DNA of 7,540 nt from Desulfobacteraceae bacterium (GCA_030597505.1 JAUVRS010000119.1:1-7540), one strand, 5' to 3'. Numbered from the stretch's first letter, positions 1 to 6,036 are shown. A program made the numbers and translations. The notes: generated by a model from the sequence alone, not told the origin.

Positions 1-48
1 GAGATCTTTAAGAGTCAAAAGATACTGGGCCTTTGTCATTAAGGACAT
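1..48 (-). CDS. N-terminal fragment of an unidentified protein (possibly AbfD/HpaB-type)
   Basis: Sixteen codons read leftward from an ATG at 48-46 and run off the window: MSLMTKAQYLLTLKDL. The start is well supported by an AGGAGG ribosome binding site at 59-54, five bases before the ATG. The pattern M-x-L-M-T-x-x-Q-Y-x-x-x-L-x-x-L resembles, from memory, the N-terminus of the 4-hydroxybutyryl-CoA dehydratase / 4-hydroxyphenylacetate 3-hydroxylase flavoprotein family. Sixteen residues are too few to assign a function, so that identity is a guess. The gene is divergent from the QueG-like gene at 242, sharing a gap of about 190 bases. A real gene start here is likely; its product is unknown. 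Confidence 0.6.
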   Translation of the reverse strand, partial: MSLMTKAQYLLTLKDL

Positions 49-148
49 GATCGCCTCCTGCAATCTGTTGTGGGTTCTGAGGGATGTAAAAGTGTTATCT
101 GAGAAGAGAAGATAGGGAAAAGGGCGATATGTGTCAAGCGGATAGACA

Positions 149-166
149 GCCGGATGTGAAACCGGC
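149..166 (+). other. Small hairpin in the leader of the QueG-like gene
   Basis: GCCGG at 149-153 and CCGGC at 162-166 form a perfect 5-bp GC-rich stem around an 8-base loop. It lies about 75 bases upstream of the ATG at 242, in the gap between the two divergent genes. No poly-T follows and I recognise no riboswitch core around it. A role in the leader is possible, but a chance hairpin is equally possible. Confidence 0.3.
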
Positions 167-228
167 GCGTATCAGAAAGACTTGCATTTGGTTATAGAAG
201 CGGTTAAATCATCGGTGATAAATCTCCC

Positions 229-234
229 AAGGAG
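229..234 (+). promoter_or_regulatory. Ribosome binding site that sets the QueG-like start
   Basis: AAGGAG at 229-234 sits seven bases before the ATG at 242. An in-frame TTG at 182 would add 20 residues, but it has no such site and the extra residues do not look like the family's N-terminus. The ATG at 242 is therefore preferred. Confidence 0.8.
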
Positions 235-241
235 CTACAAA

Positions 242-1360
242 ATGGAATTAAAGGAACGCTTGCGTAATATGGCCCTGGAACTGGGGTTTGAAGACATGGG
301 TTTTACAAGTGCCGAACCGCTGGATTTGTATATTGAAGAAATCGAGTCCCGACCGGATATGTATGAGTGGGTTATGACGGATCGTTTCAACGTAAAACGG
401 GGGGCCTCTATCCGAAAAAAACACCCCTGGGCCAAATCCATGCTCGTCCTTATCCGTAACTACCATCGCAGAAGATTCCCCCCCCAACTCATAGGAAAGA
501 TCGGGCGGTGCTATCAGGTGGATGAGAGAAAAGAAAGAGGGGGCGAGCACCAAAAAATCAAGGATTTTTTTGCCCTGATCAAAGGGGAAGGCATACGATT
601 ATTTTTTGACGAAGAGACCCCCGCGCGCATGTCTGCGGCCCGGGCAGGGTTGGTGACCTACGGTAAGAATTGCTTTGTCTATGCCAGGAGGGGCATGTTG
701 GGTGCTTCATGGCTTGAAAGCATCCCCATATTGTTAGACGTGGAAATTGAGCCTGACAATCCCTCGATAGAGCTGGAATGTCCGTCCTGGTGCAAGAATG
801 CATGCATAGCGGCGTGCCCAACCGGAGCCCTCTACTCAAACAGGAAAATGAACCCATCTCGATGCATCGCCTTTAACACGTATTACGGAACCGGGATTAC
901 AAAAACGGATCTGAGGGAACCCATGGGGACCTGGGTGTATGGGTGAGACCGATGCCAGGAGGTCTGTCCAAGAAACCAGCCATGGATGAACCAGGATCTG
1001 CAGGAAAATCAGGGCCTTGTTCAAAGGGCTCCGGACTTTCAGCTGGATACCTTGTTGACCATGAGCCAAGATCATTACGTTGACAAAGTCTGGCCACTGA
1101 CCTTCTATATATCCCGAAAGAACATTGCCAAATGGCATATGAATGCTGCAAGAGCCCTGGGTAATTTGGGTGACCGCCGCTATGTTCCGCTCCTGTCCCA
1201 GGTAATAAAGGGTCACCCGGATGAGACCGTACGAGGCATGTGCGCATGGGCCCTGGGGAGGCTGGGCGGGGGTCGGGCAAGGAAGGCCTTGGAATCCCGT
1301 TTGACGAAGGAGGACGGTCTGGTGGCGGAAGAGATCAGACTCGCCCTTTCCGTAGGATAA
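242..1360 (+). CDS. QueG-like cobalamin/double [4Fe-4S] reductase, probable selenoprotein (UGA at codon 235)
   Basis: The QueG family reduces epoxyqueuosine to queuosine in tRNA, using cobalamin and two [4Fe-4S] clusters in the cytosol. Read through one TGA, this frame gives 372 residues, a normal family length. An N-terminal domain (about 1-170) includes LGFEDMGF (14-21), RNY (72-74) and AGLVTYGKN (135-143), where classical QueG has AGLGWIGKN. The ferredoxin-like part has Cys180, 184, 188, 192-Pro and 208, then U235-x2-Cys238-x3-Cys242-Pro. HEAT-like helices follow (about 285-372; NAARALGNLGD, GMCAWALGRLGGG). The TGA replaces the first Cys of the family's G-C-D-x-C-Q motif, and 137 family-like residues follow without a frame change. 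The ATG at 986 has no ribosome binding site, so separate translation of the C-terminal part is unlikely. The altered AGL motif means it may be an anaerobic paralogue rather than true QueG. A one-base nonsense mutation or a sequencing error are the alternatives. Confidence 0.8.
944..946 (+). other. In-frame TGA, candidate selenocysteine codon
   Basis: The codons around it read Trp-Val-Tyr-Gly-TGA-Asp-Arg-Cys-Gln-Glu-Val-Cys-Pro. QueG-type proteins have Cys at this position, as a ligand of the C-terminal cluster region. TGA differs by one base from both Cys codons, TGC and TGT. All six complete genes in the window end in TAA or TAG, so reading TGA as an amino acid conflicts with none of them. 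Sec insertion is inferred, not shown. Confidence 0.6.
947..985 (+). promoter_or_regulatory. Possible SECIS-like stem-loop after the TGA
   Basis: Bacterial Sec insertion needs a hairpin just downstream of the UGA. Two competing folds are visible. In one, CCA 955-957 pairs with TGG 983-985, GG 961-962 with CC 980-981 and CTG 964-966 with CAG 977-979, with U963 bulged and a ten-base loop. In the other, GGA 958-960 pairs with TCC 967-969 around a GGUCUG loop, and the string AGGUCUG also occurs at the tip of the E. coli fdhF element. The first loop lacks the usual early G; the second begins about 14 bases after the UGA, which is short. Neither is a clean match. Confidence 0.3.
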
Positions 1361-1604
1361 TTACTTTCAAACACCCTGGTTTTCTGGTACCCTGCAGGAT
1401 GTTTGAGAAAAAAGTTTTGAACCCTGAACCTCTAAACGGTTACTCTGGTCCGGAGTCGGATGCGATAGGGGTCTGGCGTTTTAAGGTTAAATTTGTTCTT
1501 GATATTTTGATTGATTTAAGTTAATAGCTTATTGGTTGTTCAGATCAGATAAGGTAACCTCTTTCACGGTAAAAATCTCCAACCGGCAACATGGGATCAT
1601 ATCA

Positions 1605-2129
1605 ATGGAACAGGTACTGCTTCTAAACATCACATATGAGCCCCTGAGGGTCATCAACTGGAAAAAGGCAATTACTCTGCTGATGTTGAGAAAGGTGGAG
1701 GTCCTTGAGGAATATGGCAGAGAAATTCACTCTGTCAGTTTTGCTATCAAGTTGCCCTCGGTGATCCGTCTTCTCAATCTGGTAAAAAGACCAAAGGACC
1801 CGATAAAGTTTTCAAGACAAAACATCTATTCAAGAGACAAATATCGTTGCCAGTACTGCGGCAAGCAGTTCCCTTCGGAAGAACTGACCTATGACCATGT
1901 CAAGCCAAAATATCGGGGAGGAAAAACCCGATGGACCAATATTGTGACCTGCTGTATTGGATGTAACAGAAAAAAAGGAGGTCATACCCCTCGTGAAGCG
2001 GGTATGAAACTTGTCCGAAAACCTACCAGACCTACCTGGCTCCCTGCCTTGAAGATTACTATTGGTTTCAAACAGGTGCCACAGTCCTGGAGGGATTACC
2101 TCTATTGGAATGTGGAGCTCATTGAATAG
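1605..2129 (+). CDS. HNH endonuclease (McrA/COG1403-like)
   Basis: A 174-residue small HNH nuclease. The N-terminal half (MEQVLLLNITYEPLRVI...) matches the usual opening of this family. The nuclease core is C-x2-C (Cys82, Cys85), then DH at 97-98, an RGG turn at 104-106, Trp110 and Asn112, then C-x2-C-N (Cys117, Cys120, Asn121) followed by KKGG. The two Cys pairs should bind a structural zinc, and the His/Asn residues should hold the catalytic metal. The frame stays open upstream to a TTG at 1536, but those 23 residues are unlike the family. The ATG at 1605 has only a weak GGGA at 1593-1596. Such stand-alone HNH proteins are widespread and of unproven role (DNA repair or defence have been suggested). 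The gene stands alone: queG-like lies 244 bases upstream and the HIT gene is convergent. A poor promoter-like pair (TTGATA 1499-1504, TAATAG 1522-1527) precedes it. Confidence 0.88.
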   Translation: MEQVLLLNITYEPLRVINWKKAITLLMLRKVEVLEEYGREIHSVSFAIKLPSVIRLLNLVKRPKDPIKFSRQNIYSRDKYRCQYCGKQFPSEELTYDHVKPKYRGGKTRWTNIVTCCIGCNRKKGGHTPREAGMKLVRKPTRPTWLPALKITIGFKQVPQSWRDYLYWNVELIE

Positions 2130-2171
2130 AACCCCCCGAATAGCACTCATCGAATGGAATTCATCGAATAG
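2120..2171 (+). repeat. Short degenerate tandem repeats at the end of the HNH gene
   Basis: Four related units ending in GAATAG or GAATGG occur in a row: CATTGAATAG (2120-2129, holding the HNH stop codon), CCCGAATAG (2135-2143), CATCGAATGG (2149-2158) and CATCGAATAGG (2162-2171). The last two are 13 bases apart. They probably arose by local slippage; no function is evident. Confidence 0.5.
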
Positions 2172-2189
2172 GAGGTCGCTGTGACCCCT

Positions 2190-2216
2190 GCCCGGTTTTT
2201 GTCTGGGTTCTATTTT
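2190..2216 (+). terminator. Weak rho-independent terminator of the HNH gene
   Basis: CCCGG at 2191-2195 pairs with CTGGG at 2203-2207 (five pairs, one G-U) around a T-rich loop, followed by TTCTATTTT. It lies between the convergent HNH and HIT genes and overlaps the HIT stop codon. The T-tract follows only on the plus strand, so it serves the HNH transcript if it is real. Confidence 0.4.
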
Positions 2217-2629
2217 ATGGCTGCCACAATTTTTTCTGCGATCTGTTGAATTTCTTTCATGTCACCCGGTTTGAGTTCCCACGAAGAAACGGGAAGTTGT
2301 GGTTCATCGCTTGCACGCGGGATCAGGTGCAGGTGGTAGTGCATAACAACCTGGTTTACACCCCGGCCATTGAGTTGAAGACATGCGACCCCCACCGGAT
2401 TCAACGCATCCTTTATGGCCCGGATGATCTTCTTTGAAGCGAAATGAACCGCTGCCAAGTCTTCTTCCGGAATTTCCCAGAGATTTTCAACATGCCTTTT
2501 TGGTATAATCAAGGTGTGTCCTTGGGAAATGGGATTTATGTCTTCAAAGGCAAAGACCTTTTCGTCTTCATATACCTTAAAGCTTGGGAGTTCCCCATTT
2601 ATAATCTTGCAAAAGATACACTCTTCCAT
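2210..2629 (-). CDS. HIT-family nucleotide hydrolase (HinT-like)
   Basis: A 139-residue histidine-triad protein, the normal length for the family. These cytosolic enzymes cleave nucleoside phosphoramidates, adenylated lysine or dinucleoside polyphosphates. The sequence opens with CIFCKIINGELP (Cys4, Cys7), which with His46 and the triad region is the usual zinc site of this subgroup. IIPKRH follows at 41-46. The triad itself is H97-Y-H99-L-H101-L-I-P, preceded by LNGRGVNQ; the central His99 would form the nucleotidyl-enzyme intermediate. AAGGAG at 2641-2636, six bases before the ATG, fixes the start. It lies downstream of the kinase gene on the same strand, 233 bases away across an inverted-repeat element, so co-transcription is possible but unproven. 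The natural substrate cannot be read from sequence. Confidence 0.93.
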   Translation of the reverse strand: MEECIFCKIINGELPSFKVYEDEKVFAFEDINPISQGHTLIIPKRHVENLWEIPEEDLAAVHFASKKIIRAIKDALNPVGVACLQLNGRGVNQVVMHYHLHLIPRASDEPQLPVSSWELKPGDMKEIQQIAEKIVAAIK

Positions 2630-2670
2630 CTTTCTCTCCTTTCCAGGTCCAGGGGTCTGTTTTTCAGGTA

Positions 2671-2866
2671 ATAAGAAATAGCTACTCAGGTGGATAGGCT
2701 GAAGGTCCCGCGAAACGCGGGATTAGGAAAAAGCGCATTTTAAAGCCATGTTTGATGCAAAAATCAGATATTTCCGCCAAAGTACGGCAATCGTGCTTTT
2801 CTGCCCCTTCAGCCTTCAGTCTAAACAGCTTCAGCCTGACTACGTGAGTAGTTACAACTTTCTTAT
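2671..2866. mobile_element. MITE-like element with long terminal inverted repeats
   Basis: The left arm (2671-2704) and right arm (2829-2866, reversed) share ATAAGAAA. After a four-base gap they share a further stretch ending in AGGCTGAAG, giving 29 matches in 34 aligned positions. The body is 196 bp and contains a 7-bp perfect hairpin at 2706-2722, a 5-bp hairpin at 2839-2852 and heptamers TTCAGCC/TTCAGTC at 2808-2821 and 2830-2836. No transposase is encoded. The right tip contains the kinase gene's TAA stop (2865-2863). I see no clear target-site duplication. It could be a non-autonomous transposable element or a REP/BIME-like intergenic repeat; only copy number in the genome can tell. Confidence 0.55.
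2706..2722. repeat. Perfect GC-rich hairpin inside the inverted-repeat element
   Basis: TCCCGCG (2706-2712) and CGCGGGA (2716-2722) form a 7-bp perfect stem with an AAA loop. No T-tract follows on either strand, so it is not a standard terminator, although it could stabilise the 3' end of the kinase message. Confidence 0.6.
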
Positions 2867-3921
2867 CCCAGGGGATCATCTCTGTCGAGCGATTTTTTGA
2901 ACGGGTCAAGATCCCGCACCAGATCTTTGAGGGGAGAAAGCTTGGGGTCATCGACCTCGCTGAGAAGATCATTGAGGCCCTTGAGCGCAACCGGTATATA
3001 GACTTCAAAATGGGGCTTTTTCATCTCTCTTGTAAGGTAAGAAAAGGCTCCCAGGATCTGGAGATTCCGTTGAATCGCCAAATATGAGTAAAACCTCTGA
3101 AAAGATTCGGTCCATCTGTTGTTATAGTCATTTAAAAGGAACAGGTATTTCTGATACAACACGTTTTTGGTCCCGGGGGAAAGGTCGGCATAGGGATCGA
3201 TCAGCAGAGATGCCAGGTCATATCCGAGGGGACCCAGTCTTCCTCCCTGCCAGTCCACGAACCCCACATCCCCTTTGGAGATCATTATGTTCCTGGATTG
3301 GAAATCGCGGTGCAAAAAAAAGCCCCCTTCAGCCCTGGAGGCGATTTCCGCCAAATGAATAAACGGGGCTTCAAGCTCAATCCACTCTCCTTTGAGACCC
3401 AGATAACCGGAGAGAAACGCATCCCTGAAATAGTTTGATTCATACAGACGCATGACTTCCAGGTCATACCTTTTGGTCTGGCAGCACCATCGGGTGTCAA
3501 ATCCCCCTGCTCCTTCAACCTGAAGTCTGAAGAGGTGTTCCAGTATCTTTTCATATATGGGGATTGGATCTTTACTGGAGGAGAGAAGATCGTGGAGCCG
3601 CGTTTTCCCCAAGTCTTCCAAGATAAACCAGCCCCGGTCAAGGTCATAACTGAGGATTTTGGGGACAGGGACTCCTTTTTCTTTAAGGTGGTTTCCAATC
3701 ATCAGATAGGCACGGTTTTCACGTCTTTCGGCGGTGTTGACGGGAGGGTTCACCATGGCAATAAAGGAAGAGGGGCCGCCCGGCGTAGCAACGCGCCAGA
3801 AAAGCCGTTTGGACCCGTCCGCCTGGAGCGGATCAAGATCAAAACCTTCCAAGCCCGGGAATCTTTTTCGCAAAAAATCTCTTATAAAGTGACTTATTTC
3901 AAAATTCATGGAATGAGGCAT
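2863..3921 (-). CDS. amgK: APH-fold sugar kinase, probable MurNAc/GlcNAc anomeric kinase (AmgK-like)
   Basis: A 352-residue kinase of the aminoglycoside phosphotransferase fold. The N-lobe has GSKRLFWRV (36-44) and the hinge LEDLG (101-105). The catalytic loop is H204-R-D206-F-Q-S-R-N211, and the metal-binding Asp is D223 in FVDWQGGRLGP, followed by YDLASLL. AmgK phosphorylates the anomeric hydroxyl of MurNAc and GlcNAc; the matching length, the HRDFxSRN loop and the adjacent MurU-like and NagZ genes support that role here. No antibiotic target is implied. The gene starts 13 bases after the nucleotidyltransferase stop, so the two are surely one operon. A second ATG at 3909 is possible, and neither start has a good ribosome binding site, which suggests translational coupling. 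The stop codon lies within the tip of a repeat element, so the last residues (about DRDDPLG) may have been altered by its insertion. Other sugar kinases of this fold remain possible. Confidence 0.75.
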   Translation of the reverse strand: MPHSMNFEISHFIRDFLRKRFPGLEGFDLDPLQADGSKRLFWRVATPGGPSSFIAMVNPPVNTAERRENRAYLMIGNHLKEKGVPVPKILSYDLDRGWFILEDLGKTRLHDLLSSSKDPIPIYEKILEHLFRLQVEGAGGFDTRWCCQTKRYDLEVMRLYESNYFRDAFLSGYLGLKGEWIELEAPFIHLAEIASRAEGGFFLHRDFQSRNIMISKGDVGFVDWQGGRLGPLGYDLASLLIDPYADLSPGTKNVLYQKYLFLLNDYNNRWTESFQRFYSYLAIQRNLQILGAFSYLTREMKKPHFEVYIPVALKGLNDLLSEVDDPKLSPLKDLVRDLDPFKKSLDRDDPLG

Positions 3922-3934
3922 TTACAAAGATTGG

Positions 3935-4837
3935 CTAAACGACCTTCCCGATTTGATCAAATTTGACTTCCCTGGAGGAGGTGATAATACTGTCGATCAC
4001 CCTAACCCCTTTTTTTACCACCACCCCTTCCCACAGGACGGATCTGGTGATTTCCACTCCTTTTTCCAGACGGCTCCCTTTGCCAATGACCGCCCAATCA
4101 TTCAGTCTGGCAGAGCTGTGAATCCGGCAATTGGGGCCCAAGCGGACAGGGTCTCCCTTTAGGGCTTCTTTATTGGCAAGGAGATAGCCGCCGATTGTTC
4201 CGATATCGCGCCAGCTATGCTGTTTTGATATATAGGCCCTGATGGGTTTTCCCAAAGCGATCAATTTACGGTAACAGTCAATAATATTGGAGAATACACC
4301 CTCTGGGATGTGGGTCAAGAGTTCTGGCTCCATAATATGAATCCCCGTAAAGGCAAGTCGCCCCGCGTGTGCTTTAGAGGCGATATTTGTGATATTCATC
4401 TCTTTATCCACCTTAATTTGGTTGAAGGGCATGCAGTCATGGAGGACAAGGGTCGCCAGGTTTTGGTTTTCACAATGCACATCATAGGCCTTAGCCAGGT
4501 CAATATTTGTAAGGATGTCCCCGTTTATCACCACAAACGGAGCGTCATCCCAGAAATCCGATACATTCTTGATGCCACCCCCTGTGCCTAATATCTTTGT
4601 TTCTTCGCGGACATCAATCTTGACTCCTAAGGTCTGTCCACCATTCAAGTGTCTTATTATTTGGCGGGGATAATGATGGGTATTGACGACTATCTCATTG
4701 ACGTTGTGGCCCCTCAGATACTCTACCACCCTGTCGATGACCGGTCTGTTTGCAACCGGCACAAGGGCCTTTGGTTTTCTGTATGTAAGGGGCCTCAGCC
4801 TTGTGCCAAGCCCCGCTGCAAGGATCATTGCTTTCAT
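3935..4837 (-). CDS. murU: Sugar-1-phosphate nucleotidyltransferase, probable MurNAc-1-P uridylyltransferase (MurU-like)
   Basis: A 300-residue NTP-transferase. The pyrophosphorylase signature LAAGLGTRLRPLT is at 6-18, followed by KPKALVPVANRP (21-32). LGTGGGIK (83-90), the metal-binding NGD (105-107) and WRDIGT (209-214) complete the Rossmann-like core. MurU makes UDP-MurNAc from MurNAc-1-phosphate and UTP. Residues from about 230 to 290 look like hexapeptide repeats of a left-handed beta helix (RLGPNCRIH, AVIGKGSRLEKGV, VVVKKGVRV). The Pseudomonas enzyme, from memory about 220 residues, lacks this part, so a mannose-1-phosphate guanylyltransferase-like or heptose-pathway activity is an alternative. 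It is the first gene of a pair with the kinase and is divergent from nagZ, which favours the cell-wall recycling role. Its ribosome binding site is weak, but a consensus-like promoter lies just upstream (4899-4873). Confidence 0.72.
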   Translation of the reverse strand: MKAMILAAGLGTRLRPLTYRKPKALVPVANRPVIDRVVEYLRGHNVNEIVVNTHHYPRQIIRHLNGGQTLGVKIDVREETKILGTGGGIKNVSDFWDDAPFVVINGDILTNIDLAKAYDVHCENQNLATLVLHDCMPFNQIKVDKEMNITNIASKAHAGRLAFTGIHIMEPELLTHIPEGVFSNIIDCYRKLIALGKPIRAYISKQHSWRDIGTIGGYLLANKEALKGDPVRLGPNCRIHSSARLNDWAVIGKGSRLEKGVEITRSVLWEGVVVKKGVRVIDSIITSSREVKFDQIGKVV

Positions 4838-4872
4838 GATATATTTTTTTCCATTGAGCTCTTTTCCAATTG

Positions 4873-4899
4873 ATTATACATGGACACACTTGATGTCAA
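4873..4899 (-). promoter_or_regulatory. Promoter-like sequence for the murU-amgK operon
   Basis: Read on the minus strand, a perfect TTGACA (4899-4894) is followed 15 bases later by a perfect TATAAT (4878-4873). Transcription would start near 4866, leaving a leader of about 28 bases. Both hexamers are consensus, but the 15-base spacer is shorter than the usual 17. Confidence 0.5.
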
Positions 4900-4918
4900 C
4901 GGTATAGTTGAATAAGAT
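4890..4918 (+). promoter_or_regulatory. Promoter-like sequence for nagZ
   Basis: TTGATG (4890-4895) and TAAGAT (4913-4918) are 17 bases apart and each match four of six consensus bases. Its -35 box overlaps that of the opposing murU promoter. Transcription would begin near 4925, just ahead of the ribosome binding site, giving a very short leader. Confidence 0.3.
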
Positions 4919-4939
4919 GTAAGCCCTAAGGAGGGAAAG

Positions 4940-6019
4940 ATGCACCCAACACTTGATCTGACGGAGCTTGATATGAAAGTGGGCCGGCTTTTTATGGCCG
5001 GAATGCCCGGGACCAAAATGGACCTGGGGATAGAGGCCCTCATCCGTGACTACTGCCTGGGAGGTGTAATCCTTTTTAGTAGAAACATTAAAAACCCTGT
5101 TCAACTGGCCACCCTGTGCCGGGATCTGCAGGAGACGGCACTAAAATATCATGGAATCCCCCTTTTTCTAGCAATTGACCAAGAGGGGGGGCGTGTTGCC
5201 AGGTTAAAAGATCCTTTTACCCAATTCCCGGGAAATAGCGCCATAGGTGCGGATCCGAGACCAATGGAAAAGGCAATGGAATTTGCGGCTGTAACCGCAA
5301 AAGAGATGAGACTGGTGGGGCTGAACATGGACTTTGCCCCAGTCGTGGATGTCCGGAAAGGGGAACCGGAAAAGCACTTGAACGGGAGGACATTTGGTGA
5401 CGACCCCCAAATTGTGGGGTTACTTGGTGCAACGGTCGTAAGGGTGCTTCAGAAGAACGGAGTCATGGCCGTGGCCAAACACTTTCCCGGTCTGGGAAGG
5501 GCCTCCTTGGACCCCCATTATGAACTTCCCACCATAGAGGCGGATACCAACGTTATGGAAGAGGTAAACCTGCCCCCTTTTAAGACTGCCATAGATGAAG
5601 GCGTATCATCCATAATGACCTCCCATGCCATATATTCTGTAATGGACCCCGGTCTTCCGGCCACCCTTTCAAGAAAGGTTCTTACGACACTCCTGCGGGA
5701 GAAGTTAGGGTTTCAGGGGTTGATCATCACCGATGATTTGGAGATGGGGGCCATCTCAAAGAAATGGGGAACCGCAGATGGGGCTGCGCTTTCCTTTGAG
5801 GCGGGTGCCGATCTCCTTCTGATCTGTAAGGACCAAGATAAAGTCAAGGAAGGCATTGAGGCCATAAAAAAGAGGGTACTTCAGGGGAAGATTTCTTTTA
5901 ACAGGCTTCATCAATCTGTTGAGCGGATCATGGATGCAAAATCCGGATTTCTCATAGGAAAAAAGGAGATTTCATTAAAAAAAGTGCGCTCCTATTTTTC
6001 CCTTCAGAAGAACTCGTAA
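4940..6019 (+). CDS. nagZ: Beta-N-acetylhexosaminidase NagZ (GH3)
   Basis: A 359-residue glycoside hydrolase family 3 enzyme, close to the usual single-domain NagZ length of about 340. NagZ removes GlcNAc from GlcNAc-anhydroMurNAc peptides during peptidoglycan recycling. Motifs seen are GGVILFSRNI (41-50), AIDQEGGRVARL (78-89), the substrate-binding KHFPG (180-184) and D191-x-H193, the NagZ-specific loop dyad that acts as acid/base. ITDDLEMGAI (263-272) follows, with Asp265 as the expected nucleophile. There is no signal peptide, which fits a cytosolic recycling enzyme. AAGGAGGG at 4928-4935 supports the start. It is divergent from the murU-amgK pair, so all three can supply one salvage pathway: NagZ frees the sugars, the kinase phosphorylates MurNAc or GlcNAc, and the nucleotidyltransferase makes the UDP-sugar. 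The MurNAc-6-phosphate phosphatase and anhydroMurNAc kinase expected in such pathways are not in this window. Confidence 0.95.
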   Translation: MHPTLDLTELDMKVGRLFMAGMPGTKMDLGIEALIRDYCLGGVILFSRNIKNPVQLATLCRDLQETALKYHGIPLFLAIDQEGGRVARLKDPFTQFPGNSAIGADPRPMEKAMEFAAVTAKEMRLVGLNMDFAPVVDVRKGEPEKHLNGRTFGDDPQIVGLLGATVVRVLQKNGVMAVAKHFPGLGRASLDPHYELPTIEADTNVMEEVNLPPFKTAIDEGVSSIMTSHAIYSVMDPGLPATLSRKVLTTLLREKLGFQGLIITDDLEMGAISKKWGTADGAALSFEAGADLLLICKDQDKVKEGIEAIKKRVLQGKISFNRLHQSVERIMDAKSGFLIGKKEISLKKVRSYFSLQKNS

Positions 6020-6036
6020 AGGAACAAAACAGCATG

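Noticed and set aside
61..241. Cobalamin riboswitch upstream of the B12-dependent QueG-like gene
   Set aside because: No B12-box-like sequence or multi-stem core is seen; only a single 5-bp hairpin is present.
242..946. Two separate genes: a truncated QueG-like protein (ending at 946) and a HEAT-like protein (986-1360)
   Set aside because: Both lie in one frame, together make one full-length family member, the second has no ribosome binding site, and the 13 codons between them encode the conserved motif with its Cys238 and Cys242.
944..946. Genetic code in which TGA means Gly or Trp
   Set aside because: No other gene in the window has an in-frame TGA, Gly and Trp are coded normally, and the gene content does not suggest a recoded lineage. 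The family residue here is Cys.
836..1216. Minus-strand ORFs opposite the QueG-like gene
   Set aside because: They are shadows: no ribosome binding site, no recognisable domain, and they overlap a clearly coding strand.
1240..1524. 94-codon plus-strand ORF over the end of the QueG-like gene
   Set aside because: Its first part is an out-of-frame reading of the HEAT-like repeats and the rest is intergenic with low-complexity T-rich sequence.
2682..3008. 108-codon minus-strand ORF across the end of the kinase
   Set aside because: It overlaps the kinase out of frame and its remainder lies inside the inverted-repeat element; no start signal is present.
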